64,000 nt of DNA. Origin: Campylorhamphus procurvoides (lineage: Eukaryota > Chordata > Aves > Passeriformes > Dendrocolaptidae). Below are positions 1 through 12,000 of the stretch, one piece after another. A model generated the notes under the pieces. That model saw only the letters and a list, made by a program, of their open reading frames with translations. It had not been told where the DNA came from and made no database searches. Position numbers and translations under genes: made by a program. Numbering within the stretch: position 1 is the first letter of the stretch; the number at the start of each line of letters is the position of its first letter. Location: NCBI GenBank assembly GCA_013396655.1, contig WBMV01001020.1, positions 248,001 through 312,000 of the forward strand. The letters run 5' to 3'.

Positions 1-3000
1 TGCCCACCAGCAGCCCAGCAGTTAATTTTCTATCCAGTTTGTGCCTATAAAATAGCTTGTGCCTATATAATAGCTTTCTATAGCCCACTGCTCTGTCCTG
101 TGGGGATGCAAAAGGGATTTTAACACCTCCCAATCTCAGAAGTAATTGGGGTCTTGGGAATTATAAGCTAAATATGCCCAGAAAAGTGAAGGACAACTAC
201 AGCAGCCTTTTCACCATAGCTCCAGAAGCTGCATCCCTGCCATTGGGGATCAGCCCACATCCATTTTCCATCCACCCTCCACAAACACATCCCAGAGGAG
301 CATTTTGGGCTCCACTGCCTCAGCTCCTCACAGCCCCACTGCTCCATCCTGACAGAAGGCCATGCACTTTATGGATCCCATGAAAGCCTGAGCTGCACTA
401 TGAGCCAAGCTGAGTCCTGCATGCAGGATGCAGAGGCATCCCAGGGGGATGCACAGGCCCAACACCCCAGGCCACAGTCCCATTTCTCCTTCTGGCTTAA
501 AAAGGGAGCTGAGAATTGTTTAAATATTCAAATATCCCAAGCTGAGCAGGCACCTTGGTGCTCACCATGCACCCACCCTGGGGTGGCTCAGGAGAGGGCA
601 CGGCTCAAGGTGGACTTGGGGACCCTCTGGCACACAACCATCACTACATAGAGTCAGGATTTATACAGAAGGGTGTCACGCTGTCCCCAAGAGGGCAGGA
701 GGGGGTGGAGGGAGGGTCTGCGGCCGTATTGAACTCCTCCAGGCAGGCGTGCAGATCTGCTTGCTGCAGAGATACATTCCCTTTAATTGATGTTGCCTCG
801 CAGCACAAAGTTACGGCCTGAAAAGTGACTCTGGGAACGAGTGGCATCTCGGGCTTCTATATTTATTCCCCTTCAATGACGTCCATGGCACATTTGCACG
901 GTCTGCAAGTCGATGTCGAGGTTTTTGCCAGCCCAGCTGAGACACTCCCATCCTTTCTCACCCCGTGTGTCCTGCCAGTCCCGAGCTCATCCCTGCCACT
1001 GAGTGTCTCATCCCCCCAAGGGTCAGACCCTCACACCAGGGCTCAGGACAGGCTCAGGCTGGAGCAGAGCATGGTTATTCACAGTGAGCATCATGCCGAC
1101 CCTCGCCACGAGTCCTGCCCCAGCCCGGGCTCTGCTCTCCTGGTTTTGCTCTGCAGCTCACGGGATAATTCAATGAAATGTCTGCCTGGTAAATTAGCCC
1201 AGCCGCTGCCTCACCAGAATCATCTCCCAGGGCCTAATTGGAAGCAAACAGCAGCAGGGGCTGCCTTTTCCAAACAGACTATGGCAGCAAACAACAGGGC
1301 AGCTGGGACCTGCCCCTGCACAGCCTCAACTCGATGGGATTCAGGGGCATCAACCCACGATTGCAAACCCCCAGCCCTGGGGCAGGATGGGGGCACAGGG
1401 AAAGCTGAGGTCCTGCAAACTCATTGCATGTCAGATATTCTGTGCTGCAAAGCATAAGGGGACAAGCCAAGCTGCAGGGGGCAGAAACAAGGAGACACCA
1501 CCCCAAAAGGAGGCAAGCCAAATGACATTTCACCCAAAAAGTGATGGCAACGCGGGATGCAAGAGGATGCAGGGGGCTGTGCCCAGCTGGCAGCTCCCCA
1601 GCACCCCTCTCTGGACCCAGGCTCACTCCCAGGCTTCTTGCCCAGGTCCCAAACATATGGGTCACTGAGAAGCCTTACAACTTCTAATTAGTTAATCAGC
1701 TGAACCTGCTGTGGTTCTGCCAGAGTTATATTGGAGTCTGGACCAGCCTGTGGACAGAAATCACAGCGGTGGTTGGGAAAACTTTGATTTCAGCCTGGTG
1801 CAGAGAAATCCATAGAAGGTTTTTCCCAGCAGAAAGGGTGCTCTGTGCAACCCATTTTCTCCCCAAGGCTTTTTCCTGCTGTGCTGTCTTTGGTGCCTTG
1901 AACCACGTGGGGTTTCCCAGCAGTTTTGCTGCAGCCAACACCCTGCTCTGGGCCACCACAAGGACAGCCAGGTCACAGAGGTGACAGTCCCCTGGCTGAG
2001 GCTCCAGCTATTCACAGCCAGTCATCAAAACTGAAAATCCTGTACCCTCCCACAAGCCCGTCCTGCCTTTCCCTCCACCACCCTCACTGGCTTCTTGGAG
2101 CTCCCCTCAAAAGATGGGAAAGACAAAATAACCAACAAGGATCTGAAACCAGCTCTTTTCTTTCCAAAGCTCTGTGCAAAATGCAGGATATGAGTTGCAG
2201 TAACAAAAACAAACCCCTTCAATGGTGGGAGCTGCCAGCCAGACCCCAGCTCCCAGATGGGCATGAAGGGCTGTGCTCCGGACCCACTGCGCCCAGGACA
2301 TCCCCTCTCTTGCTGTCAGATGGCCAAAACCCACCTTCTTGCGAGCCCAGGTTTGCTGCCTCCCATGCTGGGCCTCATCCTGCTCTGTGGGAGCCCAGGA
2401 GAACTTCCCTGGCGATGGCAATTGCCTTTGCGGCCAGGTAGGATGAAGCATCCCCCTCGGATCTCTGCCCAGGTGAATGAAGCCCCAGGTGGCACATCAG
2501 CATCCCTCTCCCAAGGAGACCTCCCAGCACCTCTCAGAGTTTTAGAGGAAGGGTGGCTTTGCAGCCTGGGATGTCTCAGGCACGGATTATCCCAGTATCT
2601 TGTTACTTGGGCATCTCATCTGCCCTTTATCTCCTTAAGCGACTATTCAGCCCCTGTCTCGCCTGCCTGCGTGGATTAACTGCAGCCACGTGTATGATGG
2701 AGGGACACAGACAGGACCACCCCCCCCATCCTGTCCCCTCCAAGCACAGCAAAGCCTGGGACTCCACCAGGGCTACACCTGCATCAAAGCAAGTCCCTAT
2801 ATAATTACACCTCCTTTGCAGGGTGGCTTAAAACGCAGGAGAATGACACCTCCCTCCTCATCCCCCCACATGTCTCAGCCCAGTTTGGGTGCCACAGGGG
2901 GTGGGTGCAGTCCCAGGAAGGGTGATGTGCATCCCCGGACACCGGGAAGGTGTCAGACATGGGCAGCCCACCGTGGGATGCAGATGGGAATATCCTTGGC

Positions 3001-6000
3001 CTGATGCACATGGCTCAGGCCAGGGTTCCTCCCGGGCCAGCTCCTGGCAAAAGCCAGGAATGTGTGCCACGGAGCCGCTCCGCTGCGGTCCCAAAATAAC
3101 CGGGGACAAAACGGGCGGCACCAAGCCAAGTCACACAGAGAAGGGCTTTTGAGATTATCCCGCACGTCAGATCCCCACGGGCTCTCTGGAGCCAGCCAAC
3201 ACCTGGCCAGCATCCCTGCTGCAGGCACCACCCTTCCCAGCACCCACAGATCCCCCGGGAGGAGCAGCTGCAGCAGCACCATCCGTGCTGGGAGCAGAGT
3301 GAGGCCATGCTGAGCCAGAATGCTGCGTCTGCCCCAGGTGAGACTGGCCCTCGCCAAAAAGCCTGAGAATTTTGTTAACATATGCATACCAAAGGTTTGG
3401 GACTTGCATATGGCCACAGCCAGCAGAGAGCCAGAGGCTGGATCCTGTCACACTGTGGATCCCTGGAGGATACAGGCCTGGAGAGCAAGGACTTGGGTCT
3501 TATTTGCACCCCATGTTATCCCTGTCACAGTGGTGCCTTACAGTGTCCAGCACAAGAGATGGGTCCTTGTGAGCTCAGAAAGGGGCAGGGAGGGTTATTT
3601 GTTTCCACCCTGATGTCACCCTTGGTGTCCTCACATAGCACCACTGTAGGTATCCCATGGGTATGCCATGATTGATTTAACCCCATGGTAAAGCACAGAT
3701 AATCCCCTGGCATCAGCCAGCATTCCCAGCACTTGCCCAGGGAAAGGAGAGAGGACACCAGCAAAGCAAAACACAGCAGCAGGGACCTCTTTGAAAGCTC
3801 TCAGCCTCCAGCCATTCCACACCAAGTCCTCACGAAGGAGGAAGGTCCAGGAAACGTATCAGGATCCTGCTGATCCCACAAGCCTGGAGACTCTCCCCAG
3901 TGGCATGACAGAGCCAGCCTCCCTCTGAGGATGCTCTGCTGTTCATTCCCAGCCCTGGGCAGGTCCCTCCAGCACCCTCATTGCTCCAGGATGAAATCTT
4001 CAACTCCTCACACCAGCAGGCTCTTCCCATCAGGGCAAGGAGATGAAGACTTCAGCTGAATCCATCAGTTCCCTGTGGGCTGCACACACGCTCCATGGAT
4101 ATCCGATCTTCTCCCCAGTATGATTTTCTCTCTGCTCTCTCCCAGGAAGGTGCAGGCCCTGCTCTCCAGTGGGGCTAATCCCACTGAGGGACTCAGTGAC
4201 ACCAAGTGCAACTTCATCCCAGGCACAGAGGAGAAGAGGAGGATCAATCCCAGCAGAAGCATCCATGCAATCCAGAGTATCCCCACAGGGCATCCTCAAC
4301 AAGATCCAACCGAGCACAGCAGCGAGCTTCCCACTAAAGATCTTTTTCATTAAGCAGTTTCTCACCAGATTGCTGTGAAACAATCCCCAGGACAGCTTCT
4401 TCTCCAAGGCATCACTTCATTATCTTCCTCCTTGCCCTGTACATCAAGTGCCATCTCACCCCTTCCACTTCACTTCCATCATTCCCATGAAAATTCTTTC
4501 CCCAGTTTCCCAGTTCCCACCTGGATCTGCCCTTGCTGCCCTGCCCCAGCTCCTCCCAGCCTGGTGTATGAAACAAAACTTGTGTCAAACCTTTCCATGT
4601 GGCAGCCAGCTCTGCTCCCAAAAAGAAGCTCTGGATGAGGCTGGAGCCTCCATAATCCCATCAGCTGCAGCCTCCCCCCCTGGCCCAGCACAGCACATGG
4701 GCCACACCACTTGAGTCGTGCCAGGGTGGATCCATTGTGCCCCCACGTCACTCGATTTATTTGTTTTGCTAAAATAAACCCCAAAATAAATTCCCTGGCT
4801 CCCCCCCGGGTTTAACCCCTGCCTTCCTGCAGCCTGAGGGCCGGTGGCTGAGACAGCGACCGTGGGTTTCAGGGATGCTGCTCCTCAGGGACACACAGGG
4901 GATGTCTCTCTGTGTCCCACCAGGATCTGCTCTCCCACCTGAGAGAACGTCAGTGAAACAGTCACTGTGGAGAGATTTAATTAGCAAAGACATCATTAGG
5001 GGTAACTACACTGTTAACCAGCTAAGTAGAGTGAAGGGAGATGAGCCTTGTGTCTGCCCACAAGGAGAGGGGCCATGACCATCCCCCTTGGACCACAAGC
5101 TCTCTTTAATGCCATTTAGAACCAGGAAAACTACATGGATGTGTGTCAATGATGCACCACACTGTCCCCTTCAGATTTCACTGCTTGCCTCATATTCTTC
5201 TCTCTCCAACCACGGGGGCAGCTGAGATCTTCTCCAGCTGCCCACCAGATCCTGATATGGGTTAAACAGGACACAGCCATCAGCATCTCTGAGAAACCAG
5301 GAGCTGAGAAGTGGGGCTGGACACACCCCTGCCCCCTTCCAGCTGGGCAGGTGCCCTTCAGCACCAGGGAACAGACAACTCTCAGACCACCACTGCCCCT
5401 CCAACAGAAAAAAAAAACAACCCTAGGGCTTGCTATAGCTCAGTCCACTTCTGGAGTAGCTGCAAACCTGCACGGTGCTTGGGAAACATCCTCTTTTTGT
5501 AAGAGAAAGGGAGATGGAGGGTGCCATGCCCAGCCCTGGGGAGGAGGGCGCCGGGAAGTGCAGCCTCTTCCTCCACATGATGCAAGAGCTGCTGCTCCGA
5601 CTGTCAGCATCCCCCCAGCATGTTTGCTTGGAGTAGAAACAGAGATTTATTTTAATGACTCATTAAAGCCTAATTGCATTCAGGCAGCAAAACGGAGAGA
5701 GGAGGCTCCCACGTGCACCAGTACTACAGTCAGGAGGGCTCTGGGAGCCTCCCCGAAAGCACAAGGCAGACAGACTGTCTCTTTTTGGTGACAGTGGGAC
5801 CAGCTGCTGGCTCTGGAGCAGTCTGGCTTCGTGGTTGGGATCCAAAAAAAAACCCCAGAATAGTCTCTGTTTGTCTCTACACTTGCCTCTGCCTGCCCAA
5901 CACAACAGCTGCCACCAGATACTTATCCCTTTGCTCCAGGGAGGAGATGCAACCACCCCAGAGCTGGGATACCCATCTCCAGCGCCCCTGGCTGGCAGCT

Positions 6001-8276
6001 GTTTCAGGGGTGACCATCTCCCAGCCTCAGGGACACATGTATTTGTAACCCTCCATGCTTCTAAAGACCCCATAACAGGAGCAGGGTGGGATTTGCACAG
6101 GAACCACCACAGGTCACCCTGGTAGAGAGCTAGGCATGGCACAGGGAAGGGATGAGCTGCTCCTCTCATCCCAAGGGCAACCCCAAGGGATGGGGGAGAA
6201 CAAAGTGGTCATGCTAAAAACCAGCCCAAACCCCACCACTGGCAATCCAGGGAAACCCTTGCTCCTGACACCATCCATGGAGAGCCCATCTCCCTTGTCT
6301 TTCCCAGTCAAACGCAGACCCAGTGACAGTCATGTCACCCACAGGGACAGGAGATTACAGCCACTCTGACAGCCAGGTATCCCCATCCCCAGGACACACA
6401 CTGGGAAGCCCATCCTACCCTTCTCATGCACACAGCCAGAGTGAATCCATTGCCTTTGACCCACAGCTCTCTTCCCCTGGAAAGCTGCCCCATGCAGGGA
6501 TGGGAAAGCCATGGTCCCTTTTCCTGCTCTGCAATTGACACACCCACAAGGACCCTGACCATGTGCTGTGGGAGCACAGCCCATCTGGGCACAGATATCA
6601 TGGGATGGACAGGGTTCCCCAGCCACAGCTCTGCCTTCCAATCCACCAGCAATTCATCTCTCAGGGCTGCCCCATCCATCAGGATCCTGACCACAGCCCC
6701 ATGGCTGCAGGGACCAGGGAAAACCAGAGCCACACACTCCTCTGGGCCAATGCAGTGGCACAGCACCTAACCCCAACCCTGCTGTTTGGGGTAAATCCAA
6801 GCAGAGTCACTGCAGGATCAGGTCCAGGGCTGACTTTTCCATGAAGCCATGGGAAAAGCTCACCTGCAATTGTTTTACAAGACTACTCACACTCGTTTCA
6901 CCCACTGCATCCCAGGTGGAGGGAGGAGGCACAACACAATCCAGCACGGATAGGTCGGCTCTGCAGAGCTAAACTCTTTGCTGGATTTCAGACCAGATAT
7001 GCTTTTTTCTCATTGATTTATCAAGCAGCAGGGATACAGACTCAACCTTCACTCAAGATGCTCCACCTCACACTGCTGGATCAGGCAGGAGTGTGTCCAG
7101 CCGGGATGGTCACACATACCCTGACACACGCGCCCAGCAAGAAGGAAAACCCAACATGAAGTCTCTAAATGTCTCCCGCAAATGAAGTGTGAAACTCACT
7201 TTCACGAAAACAAGGGTAACAGAACCACAATAAATATTTCATCCTGACAGGAAAGCAGCAACGGGGAGGGTCAGGCGGGCAGAGATGCCAGGAGGGATGG
7301 GGGGCAGTGGGGATGAAGGCTGGAGAGGGGGAAAGAGGAGGCAGCTGGGGTAGGGAATAACAGGAACACCACAGCCTGACCTTATTTCTGTTTGCTGCTT
7401 GCCCGGGGGGCCCATTGGATTTGAGTCATGACCACAGAGCAGCTCCCTGAAATGGGAGCAGCTCTTGTGTTCCTGTTCATGCCCATGGCTAAGGTGGGGG
7501 ATCTTGCTCCAGCTCGGAGCCGAGCTCCTCTGAAAGCCCCATCCTAATGCTCCCCAGCAGACACACAGCTGCCTGGCTCTCCTGTCAGTCCACACATCCA
7601 AAATGCCTCCCAAATGGATGGAGAATGCTCTGTGTTCCTCCAGAGAGGAGGGCTTGGAGGGTTTGCCAAGTGGAAAACCATTCGCACCTTATTTCCACCC
7701 TGCAAAGGGTCTTTTAGGCTGGAGCAGCCTAAAAGGGTTTGGGCTGTCCCTTCTAAGCTGGGCTCTGGAGCTGGCTGTCCTCAGGCCTGTGGCCAGGCTG
7801 AAATCCAGCACTTTGGGAAGAGGTGGAAGAGGATTTCACATCCCAGCAGAGTTGGTGCCAGAATAGGATTGGACTCTGATTTGATGTTCACCATCATATT
7901 GAGAACAGCAGCCTACTGATGCTCCCCTGTCTTGGCTTTTCAACAGGTGAAAAAGCCTTTTCTCCCCCCTCCCTGACAAAGTGGGGGTTAGAACCCCCTG
8001 GATGCTGCAGGGACAACACCAAATGCCAACCAGCAGCCCCAGTACACCCAGGACCCTCAAACAGCAACAGAGAAACTCTGTAGCTCAGGCAAGTAATGGG
8101 CAAGGCTGGGAGAGGGGAAAGAAAAGCCCCAGAAACACAAACCTCCTTCTGGGTGGAATATTCCACTGCCCCTTAGAAAATCTGCCTGCTGGAGAGACAA
8201 TCAATAGCACACAAATGAAATTCAGCTGAAAACACTAAATGTTTCCACATGCCCTCTTGGAGGGAATAAAATCCTC
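1..8276. other. Gene-free GC-rich stretch
   Basis: I see no supportable gene here. Open frames of 60-210 codons exist on both strands, but they overlap one another, lack splice-site context and resemble no protein I know, as expected in GC-rich DNA with few stops. No CR1 or other repeat was recognised. Several AT-rich islands with homeodomain-type or AP-1/CRE-type cores stand out (TGACGTC at 877-883, TAATTAGTTAAT at 1685-1696, TGACTCA at 5656-5662). The neighbour of TDRD5 on this side in mammals is FAM163A, so an intron or upstream flank of that gene is the best guess, by synteny only. Confidence 0.5.
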
Positions 8277-8858
8277 NNNNNNNNNNNNNNNNNNNNNNNN
8301 NNNNNNNNNNNNNNNNNNNNNNNNNNNNNNNNNNNNNNNNNNNNNNNNNNNNNNNNNNNNNNNNNNNNNNNNNNNNNNNNNNNNNNNNNNNNNNNNNNNN
8401 NNNNNNNNNNNNNNNNNNNNNNNNNNNNNNNNNNNNNNNNNNNNNNNNNNNNNNNNNNNNNNNNNNNNNNNNNNNNNNNNNNNNNNNNNNNNNNNNNNNN
8501 NNNNNNNNNNNNNNNNNNNNNNNNNNNNNNNNNNNNNNNNNNNNNNNNNNNNNNNNNNNNNNNNNNNNNNNNNNNNNNNNNNNNNNNNNNNNNNNNNNNN
8601 NNNNNNNNNNNNNNNNNNNNNNNNNNNNNNNNNNNNNNNNNNNNNNNNNNNNNNNNNNNNNNNNNNNNNNNNNNNNNNNNNNNNNNNNNNNNNNNNNNNN
8701 NNNNNNNNNNNNNNNNNNNNNNNNNNNNNNNNNNNNNNNNNNNNNNNNNNNNNNNNNNNNNNNNNNNNNNNNNNNNNNNNNNNNNNNNNNNNNNNNNNNN
8801 NNNNNNNNNNNNNNNNNNNNNNNNNNNNNNNNNNNNNNNNNNNNNNNNNNNNNNNNNN
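8277..8858. other. Assembly gap (582 N)
   Basis: A run of 582 undetermined bases. The right flank is strongly C-rich and repetitive, so a GC-rich tandem repeat is a likely cause. All open frames crossing this gap are artefacts. Confidence 0.99.
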
Positions 8859-9035
8859 GGGACACCCGCACAGAGCCCAATCCTTTCCCTGGGCAGCACA
8901 CACTAGCAGCACCCCCGAACTCTCGGGTACCCCCAGAGCCAAATCTTGCAGCATCCCAGGCACTGTCAAACCTGCAGCACCCCCAGGCATCCCAAAACCC
9001 CTCCTGCACCCCCCGAACACCCCACAGTGTCCCCT
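8859..9035. repeat. C-rich degenerate repeat beside gap
   Basis: Imperfect repeats of short C-rich words such as CAGCACCCCC, CAGCATCCC and CCCCGAACAC follow the gap directly. This looks like the edge of a GC-rich minisatellite whose core is missing from the assembly. There is no clean period, so this is a tentative call. Confidence 0.4.
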
Positions 9036-12000
9036 GCTCTTAGAACTGCCTCAGCCTCATGCTGGGTGTCCAGAGGCTCCGGCTCTATCCATTCACCATA
9101 TCCAGGTACCAACACACCCCTGGCCCTGCAAACAGCCAGGAGTAAAACCCATCACATCGCTGTCAGGGAGATGAGCCAGGGACGCCAAGCCATTTTTCAA
9201 AGGGGATGACCCCCCTTCCCCATGACCCTCTGTAAATCACATCTTTGCCAGCAGACACCGGCTCTGCCGCAAGCTCAGCCCTTCACTGCATGGCCCCAAG
9301 GAAAGGTGTTGCCCCCAGTAAGTGTTTCCAGCTGCTGGGAAGCTTTGACGCTCCAAACCAGGAGTTTAAGCTGGGGAAGGTACAGCTCGCAGCTGGCATT
9401 GCCTTTGGAAGCGGCGAGCTGCTCACTGCTGCTCGCTACGATAACCATAATTGAATCTCATGCCTTGCACCACGAGCTGACCGCTGCGGGCGTGAGGATT
9501 GCTGTGCCAGAACATGTGTTTGCCTGTTTCTCTCTGATTTCAGTCTCTGGGGCACCAGAGCCACGGCGAGGCATGGCAGGGTTGGTGGGATTAGCGGAGA
9601 ACCTCCACTATAGCGAGGTGGTCAAACCCTCCCATGCCTCAGTTTCCCTGTTTCTAAGCAAGGGACACCGCCGATACTTTTCCTCCCTGCTCTAAAACCA
9701 GGCAGAAAACACCACTCACCTTCTCCTCCGTCAGGGCATCCCGTTGCCCGTGGATGCTCTCCCTGTTCTTCCAGCCCAGCCCTCGCAGCTGCTCAGTGCC
9801 AGCGCCAGGAGCCCGACCCGCTGATTCCTGCCCAGGATCCAGCAGCGGAGCTGAGCTGGGAGGAAACGAACGCTCCTTTGGATGCAAACAGCTCCGAGCC
9901 TTCAGCAAAAGGGCAGGATGAATTATGGAATTGCAAAGGCGAGATAAGTGGAGCCTGTCACAGCACTTCCCCTCCGTGCCGCAGGATCCCAGCACCTGCC
10001 GGCTGTGGGATGGAGGGCGGTGGGGCACACACCAACACCCCCACACACAGCCCAGGCTGGGGGAGCCTCCCTGTTCCCCCAATAATGAAATCCACATTAC
10101 CCACTCCAGCACATCAGAGGGCTGGCAAACACAGAGAAGCATCGAAGGAGGAGAGCGAGCACGCGGAGTGTTTCTGCAGAGGATAGTAGGGATGCATTTT
10201 CCTCTTAGCTGGGCTTCAGAGCTGCTGGAGGGATGGGAATTAGAGACATCCAGGCGAGCATGGAGGAGGAGGAGGCCAGGAGAAGTGAGAAAGTCATTTC
10301 CTGGGCTGCTCTGGGCAGGATGCGAGGAGGTGATGACAGCCCAGGATGCAGGGAGAGCCACTTCTCCCCTCGGCAAGCGCTGCCAGGGCCACGGGAGGCA
10401 TTATTACAGCTAATTCAGGAACTGGCATTTCGCTGTTTCCATGGATGGACATGGAAAAGAGTTTCTCTGGGATTAAGGAGTCACTTGGCTAACACAGAGC
10501 TGAGATTTCCCAGATCCAGATCATGCTCCTCCATCACCCCCCGTGGCTCTGGCCCAAAGCGGGCAGACGCTGCAGGAGATCACAACAAAGCCAGTGTGTA
10601 ACAGCATCGCTCCAGCGAGCAGGTTATCAGCTCGTCTGATTTCAATGCTGGTCTCATTTTTCCCCCCTCAAGCCATCTTTCCTATTGTTGTTTCATTATT
10701 TCTTAGAGCCACGCATGGGTGATCAAACAGAACAGAAAAGGTGGGATTCCTGCTTTGTGGTGGCTGGGAAAAGCTCAGAAACAGAAACACCAGGTGCTCT
10801 GCAACAGGGAAATTAAATGCAAAGTTTTGCTTTTCAGTTGATGTGGTTTTAAATAAAACAGGTTTTGGGAGGCTCAGCAGCGTGTTTGGAGTGTTTGAGG
10901 TTAGTGCTATTGGCAAATCAAGCAGCAGTTTGATACAAAATACTTTTCAAGTTCTTACTTCAATTTCTTCTGGGGCAAGGAAAACACAAAGCACCTCCAA
11001 AGCATCCTGCCTTGCTGGCACCTCAAATTCTGCTGCTGCCTGAGCACCACACACAGCTCAGCCTGCCCTGGCCCCAGGTACCCTGGCAATACAGGGATCA
11101 TGAATATGCCAGATTCTCACCCTCTGCAGCCCTCAGACACTGCAGGACCCACAACTGGCTTTAAAGCTCCTAAGTGTTGCAGCTAAACCTGTATCAGCCT
11201 GGAAGTTTGTGTGGCATTTAAAAATTCCATCTTCCCATCGCTGAAAAAGTGGCTACTTTTAAAGCAAAACCATAAAATACTTCTACTTCCTTCTGGTTTT
11301 CCTCTATAGTAAAAAAAATCTAAGCCTCCAGACTTCACTTGTGCACACAGACACTTCCCTCCCTCATTCATTAGGATGAACAATCAGATAAATGACAAAG
11401 AGAATCCTCATGTAGGTCCTTTTTCCACAGTATCCGCACATGCAAACCCCCCAAAACTTCCATGTGTGTGCTTACACAGTCACAGCCAAGCTGCAGGGCA
11501 TGCTGGAGCCCTCCTGGGTGCCCTTGCCTTGTTACACCTCACACCCCTTCACTTCAGCACATCCATCATTTCCTCCCTTGTTCAGGCCAGCGTTTCCACG
11601 GCCCAAAATGCTGATGTTGGAGGATGCTCAGGAGCTGAACCCGCAAGCTGCTAGCAGGAGGATTTATTTCATTCTATGCTAGATCTTGCTTTTATTTTCA
11701 TTTTTTTTTAGCAAAGCTCAGGGCTGCTGTATCAATCAAAAAAAGCCTGACAGTGCAAAATTCTGTCCCCGCCAGAGTCCAGCCTACTCCTTGCAGGTCT
11801 GAATCTCTCTAGTTGCCTTGTGCACTCAACATCAGGGCTACTGGGCTGTAAATGGGGACCTGGAAAGGACCCTGGGAGTCAGTCAGAGCATCCCTCAGCC
11901 CTCCTGTGTTTCTCATTGGAGAGTAAGATCAGGCTTAGAGCTGGTTACAATGCTGTGATACCCTCACCCCTTGCAGCACCTTCATCCCTCTCCTCCTCAT

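Noticed and set aside
825..1457. 210-codon open frame on the plus strand
   Set aside because: Starts with GTG, shows no recognisable domain, overlaps other random frames and lies in GC-rich DNA where stops are rare.
8173..9174. Long open frames across the 582-base gap
   Set aside because: They are open only because N codons are not counted as stops.
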